The notes beneath the pieces were generated by a model, which was given only the letters and a program-made list of their open reading frames with translations, did not search any database and was not told where the DNA came from. Shown here one piece after another: positions 33,646-43,010 of a stretch of DNA of 64,000 bases (position 1 is its first letter; each line of letters begins with the position of its first letter). The DNA comes from Flavobacteriales bacterium UBA7666. GTDB taxonomy: Bacteria > Bacteroidota > Bacteroidia > Flavobacteriales_D > Crocinitomicaceae. The DNA lies in NCBI GenBank assembly GCA_002483265.1, contig DLHO01000028.1, positions 1 to 64,000 of the forward strand, written 5' to 3'. A program made the translations under genes and the position numbers.

Positions 33646-34524
33646 TTATTTTCCTTTCAACTCCATTGCTTTCAATGTATTGATCATCAAAGATGCAATA
33701 GTCATTGGCCCTACTCCACCAGGAACTGGTGTGATTGCAGCTGTTTTCGGTGCAACTTCTTTAAAGTCTACATCACCAACCAATCTCCAGCCTCTTTCTC
33801 TTGTAGCGTCTTCAATACGTGTTGTACCTACATCGATTACAACAGCTCCTTCTTTCACCATGTCTGCGGTAATGAATCCGGGAATTCCAACCGCAGCAAC
33901 CAAAATATCTGCATTCAAACAGATTTCCTTGATATTTTCAGATTTGGAGTGAGCAAGTGTCACCGTGCAATTTCCGGGATTCGTGTTCTTTCCTAAAAGC
34001 AAGCTCAGAGGAGTTCCAACGATATTACTTCTTCCGACTACCACACAATTCTTTCCGGAAGTTTCAATATTGTAACGACGCATTAATTCAACAATTCCGG
34101 CAGGTGTAGCAGGAACAAATCCCGGAATGTTCAACATCATATTTCCTACATTGATCGGATGAAAACCATCCACATCTTTCTTCGGATCAATTGTCAACGT
34201 AACTTTCATCTCGTCAATATGAGCCGGAAGTGGAAGCTGTACAATAAATCCATCAATACTTTTATCTTCATTCAACGCAATCACCTTATTCAGAAGGACT
34301 TCTTCCGAAACAGAGTCATCATAACGGATCAAGGTACTTTCAAATCCAATCTCTTCACAAGATTTCAATTTGTTATTTACATAAGTAACCGACCCACCAT
34401 CATTTCCGACCAAAATAGCTGCCAAATGAGGAATTTTTCGACCTGCAGCTTTACGCTCTTTCACTTGAATAGCTAGTTCTTTTCTTATGATTTCAGCTGT
34501 TTCTTTACCGTTAAGTATCTGCAT
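33646..34524 (-). CDS. folD: Bifunctional methylenetetrahydrofolate dehydrogenase/cyclohydrolase
   Basis: A protein of 292 residues from ATG 34524 (16 further upstream codons are open but fall across the promoter). It interconverts methylene-, methenyl- and formyl-tetrahydrofolate. Motifs are VTYVNNKLKSCEEIGF near 51 (with the catalytic Lys), FIVQLPLPAHI near 92 and the NADP loop VVGRSNIVGTPLSLLL near 166, with the terminal PVPGGVGPMTIA. The last is a strong FolD signature. A TATATTTG motif lies 16 bases before the start. It is a single gene ending at a convergent hairpin. Confidence 0.96.
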   Translation of the reverse strand: MQILNGKETAEIIRKELAIQVKERKAAGRKIPHLAAILVGNDGGSVTYVNNKLKSCEEIGFESTLIRYDDSVSEEVLLNKVIALNEDKSIDGFIVQLPLPAHIDEMKVTLTIDPKKDVDGFHPINVGNMMLNIPGFVPATPAGIVELMRRYNIETSGKNCVVVGRSNIVGTPLSLLLGKNTNPGNCTVTLAHSKSENIKEICLNADILVAAVGIPGFITADMVKEGAVVIDVGTTRIEDATRERGWRLVGDVDFKEVAPKTAAITPVPGGVGPMTIASLMINTLKAMELKGK

Positions 34525-34540
34525 GTCGTGATTTTTTGTG

Positions 34541-34569
34541 CAAATATACGGCTTACATCGATTTAGCAA
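34541..34569 (-). promoter_or_regulatory. Promoter of folD (TTG - 18 nt - TATATTTG)
   Basis: On the minus strand TATATTTG (34541-34548) with TTG 18 bases upstream matches both Bacteroidota promoter elements. It supports ATG 34524 as the start. Confidence 0.65.
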
Positions 34570-34757
34570 CACTATTTATTCGAACCAAAGCAGAATGATT
34601 TGTGAAATTTTATAAACAATAATTGATTTAGCAATAAAATAATCACACGAAACTCCATTTCAATCAACGAGATTAGTAGTTTAATCAAAGACTTCCTTTT
34701 AAATCCAACCATTTATATTCCCAATCGTCTTTAGTATGTAACGACAAAACAAATGTC

Positions 34758-35144
34758 ATGGAAAACAAACTCGCTAAGAAACGCTTTATTCAGACCTCTG
34801 CAATTCAGCAAATCAATGAAGCTACCATTGTTTTGAGGCATTTTATTGAATTGAGTGCAAAATTATTGCCTTTTTTCAATGAATTATCTAAAAAGAGCAT
34901 CCTGCTACCACAAGAGCAAAATGATCGGAATAAGATTATTGAAGTTTACAAAAACTATGGTTTTGACACGAGTACTTCGGAAATATTAATGGAATCGGAT
35001 ATTTTGGAGATCATTCAACAAACATTCAAGTCTATTGAAAAACGAAGTCCCGGAAGAGAATCTGATTCGGACAAATTGATGACGATATTTCAGAATAAAC
35101 ATTATCAACTCGTTCAAAACTGGAAACTTACTGACATGAATTAA
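34758..35144 (+). CDS. Hypothetical helical protein
   Basis: A 128-residue, largely helical soluble protein without signal or membrane segments. I do not recognise it. It has a Lys-rich N terminus (MENKLAKKRF), a hydrophobic helix (VLRHFIELSAKLLPFFNEL) and a polar C-terminal half. It is a single gene between folD and a perfect 40-base palindrome that begins ten bases after its stop. Confidence 0.6.
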   Translation: MENKLAKKRFIQTSAIQQINEATIVLRHFIELSAKLLPFFNELSKKSILLPQEQNDRNKIIEVYKNYGFDTSTSEILMESDILEIIQQTFKSIEKRSPGRESDSDKLMTIFQNKHYQLVQNWKLTDMN

Positions 35145-35153
35145 ATAATTATA

Positions 35154-35193
35154 GAACAAGTAGGAACGCGATTAATCGCGTTCCTACTTGTTC
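35154..35193. repeat. Perfect 40-bp palindrome
   Basis: GAACAAGTAGGAACGCGATT is followed immediately by its exact reverse complement, with no loop. It stands between convergent genes (34758-35144 and 35268-36128). There is no following T run, so it is not a standard terminator. Its core resembles GGAACGCG/GGGACGC palindromes that recur as extragenic repeats; the 36147-36174 hairpin has a related core. Confidence 0.85.
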
Positions 35194-35248
35194 AGAGAAA
35201 ACCGAATCGTTTTCAGAATAATTTATTCTGATGATGGTTCGGTTTTTT

Positions 35249-35271
35249 TGACTGAGCGGAGTCAAAGTCAA
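35249..35271. repeat. Palindromic repeat family A, copy 5 (single arm)
   Basis: Only the right-type arm is present (TGACTGAGCGGAGTCAAAGT). It runs into the stop codon of the minus-strand gene 35268-36128, whose TGA is formed by its last bases. Confidence 0.7.
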
Positions 35272-36128
35272 TCCTTTTTAATCCACCCGTAAATCCAGGT
35301 ATTGGAAAAATTTGCAGGATTGATTACCCGGTTTTCTTCTATAACTGGTGCGCCATGCATAATAACAAAACGCCATTTTCCTTTTTCAGCCAAAATAGAA
35401 TATACAGTTGAATCGGAATAATTGGAAATGATATTCTTTTCGGTTCTTCTCGGCCAAGCAGCTTGATTAATTTCTTCCGGCGACCAATAAAGGCTCATCT
35501 TTGATTTTGTGTAATAAAACTTTCCGGTGAAATTAGATTTTTCAGGAAAAAAGCGGCCAAGCATTCCGGTATCTCTACCCAAAAAATACCGTTTAACCAG
35601 AATTATCTTATCATTCACCAATCGCAACCGATTTAAATTGTGTGAAGCATTTTCACAACACGGATATTGATGATGAAACAATAGAATTTCTTTCGTATTC
35701 GGATGGACTTTATACGCCAACAGATGCCCGATTTCATTGTATATTGAAACCAACTCTCCTTTTATAGTTGTGAAGATCTGCAGCTGCTCTTTTTCCTTTT
35801 CTTCTCCGGTATATCCGTTAAAAACAAGCTCAGGAATCTGATCGTTGTTGAGATCAATTAGCTGGTACAACGAAGCAAATTGCCTATAATAATTTACAAA
35901 TAATGCGGAAGGATCGTAGGCTTTTGTTCCAATATGGTCTAGAAGATCGTTATTGAACAAAAACTCCACCATTTTCACTTTAAGCACCTCATTATTTACC
36001 TGAATTTTGGTAAAGTCTATCTCCGGATTTGCAATAAAGATCTTCGCATCAACACGTGTCATTTCCACATAGCTAAACGCCAGTCCAGAAAAACCAAAAG
36101 ATAATAGGAATGTTAATCTAAGCTTCAT
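35268..36128 (-). CDS. Exported protein of unknown function
   Basis: A protein of about 286 residues with a signal peptide (KLRLTFLLSFGFSGLAFS). It contains the FG-GAP/EF-hand-like loop LIDLNNDQIPELVFNGY near 85-105, suggesting Ca2+ binding, and a later CCENASHNLNRLRL segment. The rest is unassigned. I place the start at 36128 because TATCTTTG stands four bases upstream; 36131 (adjacent ATG) is also possible. The last codons run into a repeat arm. Confidence 0.65.
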   Translation of the reverse strand: MKLRLTFLLSFGFSGLAFSYVEMTRVDAKIFIANPEIDFTKIQVNNEVLKVKMVEFLFNNDLLDHIGTKAYDPSALFVNYYRQFASLYQLIDLNNDQIPELVFNGYTGEEKEKEQLQIFTTIKGELVSIYNEIGHLLAYKVHPNTKEILLFHHQYPCCENASHNLNRLRLVNDKIILVKRYFLGRDTGMLGRFFPEKSNFTGKFYYTKSKMSLYWSPEEINQAAWPRRTEKNIISNYSDSTVYSILAEKGKWRFVIMHGAPVIEENRVINPANFSNTWIYGWIKKD

Positions 36129-36132
36129 CATC

Positions 36133-36140
36133 CAAAGATA
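36133..36140 (-). promoter_or_regulatory. -7 promoter motif TATCTTTG, leaderless spacing
   Basis: On the minus strand TATCTTTG ends four bases before ATG 36128. It abuts the clpC terminator just upstream. Confidence 0.55.
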
Positions 36141-36174
36141 AAAAAAGTGGGGACGCAAAGCATTGCGTCCCCAC
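36141..36174 (-). terminator. GC-rich terminator of clpC
   Basis: GTGGGGACGCAA and TTGCGTCCCCAC are perfect 12-base arms around a four-base loop (36147-36174), followed on the minus strand by seven T. It lies 23 bases after the clpC stop. Its core resembles the palindrome at 35154-35193, so it may be an exapted repeat. Confidence 0.75.
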
Positions 36175-36197
36175 CCTAATTATTAAAAGAATTTTGA

Positions 36198-38717
36198 TTA
36201 TTTCTTTGCAGCTTTCGTTTTTCCTTTTTCAATAGAAATTTTCAAACCTGTATTTGCTTCATCTATATCCAAAACAATGGTATCACCTTCTTGCAGATTT
36301 GCTTTAATGATCTCTTCTGCCAATGGATCTTCAATGTACTTTTGGATTGCTCTTTTCAATGGTCTTGCTCCAAATTTCTCATCATATCCTTTGTCCACAA
36401 TGAAATCTTTTGCTTTTTCAGTAATGGAAGCATGGTAACCCAACACTGCAATACGATCAAACAATTTCATCAATTCCAAATCAATGATTTTATGAATATT
36501 TTCTCTTGTCAATGAATGGAAAATAATCATATCGTCCATACGGTTCAAAAACTCCGGAGAAAACGCTTTTCTCAATGCATTTTGGATCACCGTTTTTGCA
36601 TTATCATCCCGTTGATCAGTTTGAGATTTAGTTCCAAAACCAACTCCTGTTCCAAAATCAGCTAATTGACGTGCTCCAATATTTGAAGTCATAATCAAAA
36701 TGGTGTTTTTAAAGTCAATCTTACGACCTAAGCCATCTGTCATATGTCCGTCATCCAAAACCTGAAGTAATAAATTAAATACATCCGGATGTGCTTTCTC
36801 GATCTCATCCAATAAAATGATTGAATAAGGTTTACGTCTTACTTTCTCCGTTAATTGACCACCTTCTTCGTAACCAACGTATCCCGGAGGCGCTCCTACC
36901 AAACGAGAGATAGAGAATTTCTCCATGTATTCTGACATATCGATGCGAATCAATGAATCTTCCGAATCGAATAAATACTTAGCAAGTACTTTCGCCAATT
37001 GTGTTTTACCAACACCGGTTGGCCCTAAGAAGAAGAACGAACCGATTGGTTTATTCGGATCTTTTAATCCTGCTCTGTTTCGTTGAATTGCTTTTACCAC
37101 TTTTTCAACCGCTTCTTGCTGACCGATTACTTTCCCCTGAAGTTCATCAGCCATCGTAGCCAATTTACCCATTTCAGTTTGAGCAACACGTGTAACAGGA
37201 ATTCCACACATCATGGAAACAACTTCTGCCACATCTTCTTCGGTTACAACAACTCTTTTTGCTTTCGAATCTTCTTCCCAACGTTTCTTAGCTTCTTCTA
37301 AACGATCCTGAAGTTTTCGTTCAGAATCACGCAATTCAGCAGCTTTCTCGTATTGTTGAGACTTGATTACTTCATTTTTCTGATCTTTCAATTCTTCGAT
37401 TTCCTGTTCAATATCAATAATCTCCTGAGGAACATTAATGTTTGTAATATGAACTCGAGAACCTACTTCATCCAAAGCATCAATTGCTTTATCCGGTAAA
37501 TGGCGGTCTGTGATGTATCGTTCAGTCAATTTCACACATGCCGAAAGCGCTTCATCGGTGTAGGTAACCATGTGATGATCTTCGTAACGCTCTTTGATAT
37601 TATTCAAAATCTGAATCGTCTCTTCAATGCTTGTAGGTTCGATCAACACTTTTTGAAAACGGCGCTCCAATGCACCATCTTTTTCAATGTATTGTCTATA
37701 CTCATCCAATGTTGTAGCTCCAATTGCCTGCATTTCCCCACGCGCCAAAGCTGGTTTGAACATGTTTGATGCATCCAAAGAACCACTTGCTCCACCGGCA
37801 CCAATAATGGTATGGATCTCATCAATGAACAAAATGATATCCGGATTTTTCTCAATCTCTGCCATTACAGCTTTCATGCGCTCTTCAAACTGACCACGGT
37901 ATTTTGTACCTGCAACCATCGAAGCTAAATCCAACGAAACAATTCGTTTATTAAAAAGAATACGGGAAACTTTGCGTTGAACAATTCTCAATGCCAATCC
38001 TTCCGCAATTGCACTTTTACCTACTCCTGGTTCTCCGATCAAAATCGGATTATTCTTTTTTCTACGTGATAAGATCTGAGAAACTCGCTCAATTTCTTTT
38101 TCACGTCCTACAATTGGATCAAGCTTCCCTGCCTCAGCCATTTTTGTTAAGTCACGACCAAAATTATCCAAAACCGGAGTTTTAGACTTAGGGTCAGTTG
38201 CTTTTCTTTGGCTAGCTCCAAATGTTTGATCGTCATCTTCAGAAGAAGACGACATTTCTGCTCTTGGTAATTTATTTTCGTCGACCATATTTTCTAATTC
38301 CTCGTGAACTGTATTATAATTTACTCCGTAGCGATTTAGCACCCTGCACACTACGGAATCTTCATCCTTTAGCATCGAAAGTAACAAATGTTCTGTACCA
38401 ATCATAGGGCTCTTGAACAATTTTGCTTCCAAATACGTAATTTTTAACAAACGTTCTGCTTGTTTTACCAAAGGTATATTCGCGCCACCGGGCGAATTCG
38501 ATTTAGATGCCTCCAGTAATGGTTTTTCTAATTCTGCTTTTAACTTTTGTAAATCCAGATTGAATCCGGTCAGGATCCGCACGGCGTTCCCCTCTCCTTC
38601 ACGCAAGATTCCAAGCAAGAAATGTTCTACCCCAATAAAGTCGTTCCCCAAACGCAAAGCTTCTTCTCGACTAAAGCTAAGTACGTCTTTTACCCGGGGT
38701 GAAAATTTCGCTTCCAT
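36198..38717 (-). CDS. clpC: ATP-dependent Clp protease ATPase ClpC
   Basis: An 839-residue AAA+ unfoldase. Order: two N-terminal Clp repeats (1-145, FSPRVKDVLSFSREEALRLG), first AAA domain with Walker A GEPGVGKSAIAEGLA near 228 and Walker B ILFIDEIHTIIGAGG near 294, a UVR/coiled-coil M domain (about 420-470), a second AAA domain with GPTGVGKTQLAK near 570, and C-terminal D2-small domain with FLNRMDDMIIF. It feeds substrates to ClpP. A terminator follows the stop, and TATATTTG lies 42 bases upstream. gyrA diverges from it. Confidence 0.96.
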   Translation of the reverse strand: MEAKFSPRVKDVLSFSREEALRLGNDFIGVEHFLLGILREGEGNAVRILTGFNLDLQKLKAELEKPLLEASKSNSPGGANIPLVKQAERLLKITYLEAKLFKSPMIGTEHLLLSMLKDEDSVVCRVLNRYGVNYNTVHEELENMVDENKLPRAEMSSSSEDDDQTFGASQRKATDPKSKTPVLDNFGRDLTKMAEAGKLDPIVGREKEIERVSQILSRRKKNNPILIGEPGVGKSAIAEGLALRIVQRKVSRILFNKRIVSLDLASMVAGTKYRGQFEERMKAVMAEIEKNPDIILFIDEIHTIIGAGGASGSLDASNMFKPALARGEMQAIGATTLDEYRQYIEKDGALERRFQKVLIEPTSIEETIQILNNIKERYEDHHMVTYTDEALSACVKLTERYITDRHLPDKAIDALDEVGSRVHITNINVPQEIIDIEQEIEELKDQKNEVIKSQQYEKAAELRDSERKLQDRLEEAKKRWEEDSKAKRVVVTEEDVAEVVSMMCGIPVTRVAQTEMGKLATMADELQGKVIGQQEAVEKVVKAIQRNRAGLKDPNKPIGSFFFLGPTGVGKTQLAKVLAKYLFDSEDSLIRIDMSEYMEKFSISRLVGAPPGYVGYEEGGQLTEKVRRKPYSIILLDEIEKAHPDVFNLLLQVLDDGHMTDGLGRKIDFKNTILIMTSNIGARQLADFGTGVGFGTKSQTDQRDDNAKTVIQNALRKAFSPEFLNRMDDMIIFHSLTRENIHKIIDLELMKLFDRIAVLGYHASITEKAKDFIVDKGYDEKFGARPLKRAIQKYIEDPLAEEIIKANLQEGDTIVLDIDEANTGLKISIEKGKTKAAKK

Positions 38718-38759
38718 AACTATCTTAATTTAAGATTCAGGTACAACAAGTGCACCATA

Positions 38760-38767
38760 CAAATATA
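38760..38767 (-). promoter_or_regulatory. -7 promoter motif TATATTTG of clpC
   Basis: On the minus strand TATATTTG matches TAnnTTTG, 42 bases before the clpC start, leaving a short 5' leader. Confidence 0.5.
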
Positions 38768-38872
38768 CAAACACATTAAATGTTAATAAGTACATCGAAA
38801 TAGCATTTTTTCACCGCTTTTTGTTAGTAAAAATCCTTTTACCCCTCTTTTTCGTAGCCATAAAAAAACTAA

Positions 38873-38907
38873 TTTCGAAACTTGCTTTTAGCACGCAAAT
38901 TTCGTGC
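38873..38907. promoter_or_regulatory. Two palindromes upstream of gyrA
   Basis: TTTCGAAA (38873-38880) and GCACGCAAATTTCGTGC (38891-38907, one mismatch) lie 22-56 bases before gyrA in the divergent clpC-gyrA region. They could be operator sites; no regulator consensus was matched. Confidence 0.3.
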
Positions 38908-38928
38908 ATAATTTAAAACTATGACAAG

Positions 38929-41490
38929 ATGGCAGATGGAGAAAAGATAATCCAGATTAACATCGAAGATGAAATGAAATCGGCGTACATCGATTATTCG
39001 ATGTCAGTGATTGTATCTCGTGCACTTCCGGATGTACGCGATGGATTTAAACCAGTACACCGCCGTGTATTATATGGTATGCAAGATTTGGGAGTTTATT
39101 CCAATCGACCACACAAAAAGTCAGCTCGTATTGTTGGTGAAGTATTAGGAAAGTATCACCCGCATGGTGACAGCTCCGTATATGACACCATGGTTCGTAT
39201 GGCACAGTCGTGGTCTTTGCGCTACCCTTTGGTTGATGGGCAAGGTAACTTTGGTTCTGTCGATGGTGACAGTCCCGCAGCAATGCGTTATACTGAGGCT
39301 CGTTTACGCAAGATTGCTGAAGAGATGTTGGATGATTTGGACAAAGAAACAGTTGATTTCGCTCCAAACTTTGACGACTCCTTAACGGAACCAACCGTAT
39401 TACCATCTAAGATCCCCAACTTATTAATAAATGGATCAAGTGGTATTGCCGTTGGTATGGCTACAAATATGGCTCCTCACAATTTAGGTGAAGTTGTTGA
39501 TGCCATTATTGCATATGTAGATAATAATGATCTGGAAGATGAGGAGTTATTGCATCATGTAAAAGCACCCGATTTCCCAACAGGAGGTATTATTTATGGT
39601 GTCGATGGAGCTCGTGAAGCGCTATTAACCGGTCGTGGACGTGTTGTCATTCGCGGAAAAGCTGAAATTGAAGAATCAGGAGGAAGAGAACAAATCATTG
39701 TTACGGAAATTCCTTACCAAGTGAATAAAGCAGAAATGATTAAAAAAACTGCTGAACTGGTAAATGACAAAAAGATTGAAGGTATCTCTGACATTCGTGA
39801 CGAATCTGACAGAAATGGTATGCGTATCGTTTTTGAATTGAAGCGTGATGCTATTCCGAATGTCGTTTTAAACAAATTATATAAGTATACTGCGCTTCAA
39901 GGTTCATTCTCTATCAACAACATTTGTTTGGTTGATGGAAGACCACGTCAATTGAACTTACGTGAAATGATTACTGAATTTGTGAAATTCAGACATGAAG
40001 TAGTTATTCGCAGAACGAAGTATGAATTGCGTAAAGCTGAAGAGCGTGCACATATCTTAGAGGGTTTAATTATTGCTTCTGACAACATTGACGAAGTTAT
40101 TGCAATCATCCGATCTTCTAAGAGTCCGGAAGAAGCGCGTGAGCGTTTGATGGAGCGTTTTGCACTTTCTGATATTCAGTCTCGTGCGATTGTTGAAATG
40201 CGTCTGCGTCAACTAACAGGACTGGAGCAAGATAAATTACGTTCAGAATATGCAGATTTAATGGCTTTCATTACTGATTTGAAAGATATTTTAGCTCGTG
40301 AAGAACGCAGAATGCAAATCATCAAAGACGAATTAATTGATATTCGCACGAAATATGGTGATGCACGTCGTTCACGAATTGAGTACTCTGCTTCAGAAAT
40401 GAAGATTGAAGATTTAATTCCGGATGAAGAAGTGGTGATTACTATTTCTCATGCAGGATATATTAAACGTACGAACTTAGATGAATTCAAGGTTCAAAGC
40501 CGCGGTGGAATGGGATCGAAAGGTTCTACTACGCGTGACAAAGATTTCCTGGAGCATTTATTTGTTGCTACAAATCACAACTACTTATTAATCTTCACAG
40601 AGAAAGGTCGTTGTTTCTGGATGCGTGTATTTGAAGTTCCGGAAGGAAACAAAACGGCAAAAGGAAGAGCCATTCAAAACTTGTTGAACATCGAGCAAGA
40701 TGATAAAATCAAAGCGTATGTAAAAGTCAAAGATTTGACGGATAAAGAATACGTTGAGAACAACTTCATCGTGATGTGTACAAAACAAGGTATCATCAAG
40801 AAAACTTCTTTGGAAGCATATTCTCGTCCAAGAGCAAATGGTATCAACGCGATTACTATTCGTGAAAACGATGAATTATTGGAAGCACGATTGACTGATG
40901 GAACGAACGAAATGGTATTGGCTACAAAAGCTGGTCGTGCAATTCGTTTCAATGAGGCAAAAGTTCGTCCAATGGGAAGAAATGCTTCTGGTGTGCGTGC
41001 TGTAACTTTGCAAAACGATACGGATGAAGTGGTTGGAATGATCTGCGTAAAAGAAAAGGCTGAGACTATTATGGTAGTTTCTGAAAAAGGTTACGGAAAA
41101 CGATCATTCTTGGATGATCCGGAAGATGGTGAACCGGTTTACCGTATTACAAACCGTGGTGGAAAAGGTGTCAAAACCATTAACATTACGGATAAAACGG
41201 GACCTCTTTTAGCGATCAAAACAGTTGCTGATGAAGATGATTTGATGATTATCACGAAAGCTGGTGTTACCATTCGTATGCATATTGACGGCATTCGAGT
41301 AATGGGAAGAGCGGCTCAGGGAGTTCGTTTAATTAACCTGAAAGGCGCAGCAGCTATTGCAGCTGTAGCAAGAGTTCCACGTTCTGATGAAGAAGAGGAA
41401 GAATTTGAAGGTGAAGAAGGAGGAACTATTATTGATGGGCCAACAGAAGAGTCTTCTGACGAATCAACTGAAACTAATTCTGAGGAATAA
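38929..41490 (+). CDS. gyrA: DNA gyrase subunit A
   Basis: An 853-residue type II topoisomerase subunit that, with GyrB, introduces negative supercoils. The catalytic tyrosine is Y121 in AMRYTEAR. The quinolone-determining segment KYHPHGDSSVYDTMVR has Ser82 and Asp86 (E. coli Ser83 and Asp87), which are susceptible-type residues. The C-terminal beta-pinwheel carries QSRGGMG near 523 and NRGGKG near 741, degenerate GyrA-box-like motifs. The very acidic tail is rich in Glu. A short overlapping ORF begins eight bases upstream. Confidence 0.97.
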   Translation: MADGEKIIQINIEDEMKSAYIDYSMSVIVSRALPDVRDGFKPVHRRVLYGMQDLGVYSNRPHKKSARIVGEVLGKYHPHGDSSVYDTMVRMAQSWSLRYPLVDGQGNFGSVDGDSPAAMRYTEARLRKIAEEMLDDLDKETVDFAPNFDDSLTEPTVLPSKIPNLLINGSSGIAVGMATNMAPHNLGEVVDAIIAYVDNNDLEDEELLHHVKAPDFPTGGIIYGVDGAREALLTGRGRVVIRGKAEIEESGGREQIIVTEIPYQVNKAEMIKKTAELVNDKKIEGISDIRDESDRNGMRIVFELKRDAIPNVVLNKLYKYTALQGSFSINNICLVDGRPRQLNLREMITEFVKFRHEVVIRRTKYELRKAEERAHILEGLIIASDNIDEVIAIIRSSKSPEEARERLMERFALSDIQSRAIVEMRLRQLTGLEQDKLRSEYADLMAFITDLKDILAREERRMQIIKDELIDIRTKYGDARRSRIEYSASEMKIEDLIPDEEVVITISHAGYIKRTNLDEFKVQSRGGMGSKGSTTRDKDFLEHLFVATNHNYLLIFTEKGRCFWMRVFEVPEGNKTAKGRAIQNLLNIEQDDKIKAYVKVKDLTDKEYVENNFIVMCTKQGIIKKTSLEAYSRPRANGINAITIRENDELLEARLTDGTNEMVLATKAGRAIRFNEAKVRPMGRNASGVRAVTLQNDTDEVVGMICVKEKAETIMVVSEKGYGKRSFLDDPEDGEPVYRITNRGGKGVKTINITDKTGPLLAIKTVADEDDLMIITKAGVTIRMHIDGIRVMGRAAQGVRLINLKGAAAIAAVARVPRSDEEEEEFEGEEGGTIIDGPTEESSDESTETNSEE

Positions 41491-41573
41491 ATATGGAAAA
41501 CGCATTTTGTTTGCATCTTAGTCGGTAATACTGGCATAAAAGTTGGAAACAAAATCACAGCAAATAAACAATT

Positions 41574-42683
41574 ATGAACTATTTGAACATTACTAAAGGA
41601 GCAGTTATAGCGGGAATCATCATGATTTCGTCACTTTCTTTTGCTCAAAAAAAGGTAGAAACCGATGCAGCTCTAGCGTTCCAGAATTTTGAGAAGGCTC
41701 AAATGACAGGAGACATGGTTGAAATGAAAAAGCAGTTATTAAAAGCAAAAGAATCAATCGATTTGGCTTCTGCAAATGTAGAAACAGAAAAAAGTCCGAA
41801 GACATTGTTCTTGAAAGGTGAGATTTACACTTCTATGCTTTTCTTAAAAATGCTTGGTGATGCTGAATTCAACAAAAGCGTTCCGGAAAATGCGAAGGAA
41901 ATTTCGATCAAAGCATACAAAGATGCTTACGATCTTTCCAATAAGTACGATTCGGATATTGAAAATAGTGTAAACACAGTTAAGCAACTACTTTACACTA
42001 CCGGATCTGCCGCTTTTGATGCGAAAAAATACAAGGAAGCGATGATGGCATTTTCTACTGTTAATGATTATACGAATGTTTTGAACCAGTTAGATACCAC
42101 AGCTATTTATTATGCCGGTATTGCTGCTGAAAATGATTCCAATTATGTTCAAGCTGCAGAATACTACAAAAAAGCTGCTGACGCAAACTACAAACCGGAG
42201 TTAATTTACCGTTCGACTGCAATGGCTTATATCAAAGCCGGACAAAATGAAAAAGCTGTTGAATTCTTGAAGCAGGCTATTGCTAAATCTCCCAAAGACA
42301 AACATTTATACTTTGCTTTAGGAACAATTGCAATGGAAATGAACGACGATCCAACTGTTTTGGCGAACTTGAATAAAGCAGTTGAAATTGATCCGGCTTA
42401 CGGAGATGCTTATTATAACTTAGGAAGTTATTTCTCTAGTAAAGGATTTGAGCTACGTCAGAAAGCAGGTAATTTACCTCCGAATGCGAAAAAAGAATCA
42501 GATGAATTACTTGCTAAAAGTCTTGAATTCTATGGTTTTGCAATGGATCCGTTAGAAAAGTATATAGCGATTTCTCCTAAAGATGTAGATGTTTTGAATA
42601 GTTTAGTGAAAATTGCACGTGCGCTTAAAAACACAGAAAAAGAAGCTAAATACAAGCAAATGCTTGATGCTGCAAGGCAATAA
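41574..42683 (+). CDS. Exported TPR protein
   Basis: A 369-residue protein with a signal peptide (AVIAGIIMISSLSFA) followed by tetratricopeptide repeats across most of the length. Repeat signs include YFALGTIAMEMNDDPTVLANLNKA-type helices and DPAYGDAYYNLGSYF near 265-290. TPR arrays are protein-binding scaffolds, so the partner is unknown. It lies 83 bases after gyrA on the same strand, and a terminator follows the stop. Confidence 0.85.
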   Translation: MNYLNITKGAVIAGIIMISSLSFAQKKVETDAALAFQNFEKAQMTGDMVEMKKQLLKAKESIDLASANVETEKSPKTLFLKGEIYTSMLFLKMLGDAEFNKSVPENAKEISIKAYKDAYDLSNKYDSDIENSVNTVKQLLYTTGSAAFDAKKYKEAMMAFSTVNDYTNVLNQLDTTAIYYAGIAAENDSNYVQAAEYYKKAADANYKPELIYRSTAMAYIKAGQNEKAVEFLKQAIAKSPKDKHLYFALGTIAMEMNDDPTVLANLNKAVEIDPAYGDAYYNLGSYFSSKGFELRQKAGNLPPNAKKESDELLAKSLEFYGFAMDPLEKYIAISPKDVDVLNSLVKIARALKNTEKEAKYKQMLDAARQ

Positions 42684-42703
42684 ACATTTGAATTAATTAT
42701 TCC

Positions 42704-42736
42704 GAAGGCTTCCGTTTACTAACGGGAGCCTTTTTT
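42704..42736 (+). terminator. Rho-independent terminator of the TPR gene
   Basis: AAGGCTTCCGTTT and AACGGGAGCCTT pair with one G-T type mismatch and are followed by TTTTTT. It lies 21 bases after the TPR stop. Confidence 0.85.
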
Positions 42737-43010
42737 AATTCGTAACCATCCTAATACCCCATTTCACCATCCCGAGAGCAAATCGGGACGCCAATTCGCC
42801 AATTCGCCAATTCGCTAAATAGCGAACCAATACCATGGTATCTATTTATTTTACAGAGATCTGTAATTTGACAGTTAACCAAAACTTAAAATCAGACTTA
42901 TTATAAAATCCCTATCTTAGCGACCCCAAAGAAGAATCTGCTAAGCAGATGATCATGCAACAAACGTTAGTGCCGTTGCAAAAAATAAGTTGAAAGAAAA
43001 ATTACAAAAA
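42737..43010. other. Structured intergenic region before the esterase gene
   Basis: A region of about 270 bases packed with small inverted repeats: TCCCGAG with TCGGGA (42770-42788), a three-copy 8-base tandem GCCAATTC (42790-42813), a perfect hairpin TTCGCTA/TAGCGAA (42811-42826), the palindrome ATACCATGGTAT (42830-42841) and ATCTGCT/AGCAGAT (42936-42950). A near-match TATCTTAG (42913-42920) could be the esterase promoter. No gene is seen. Confidence 0.5.
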
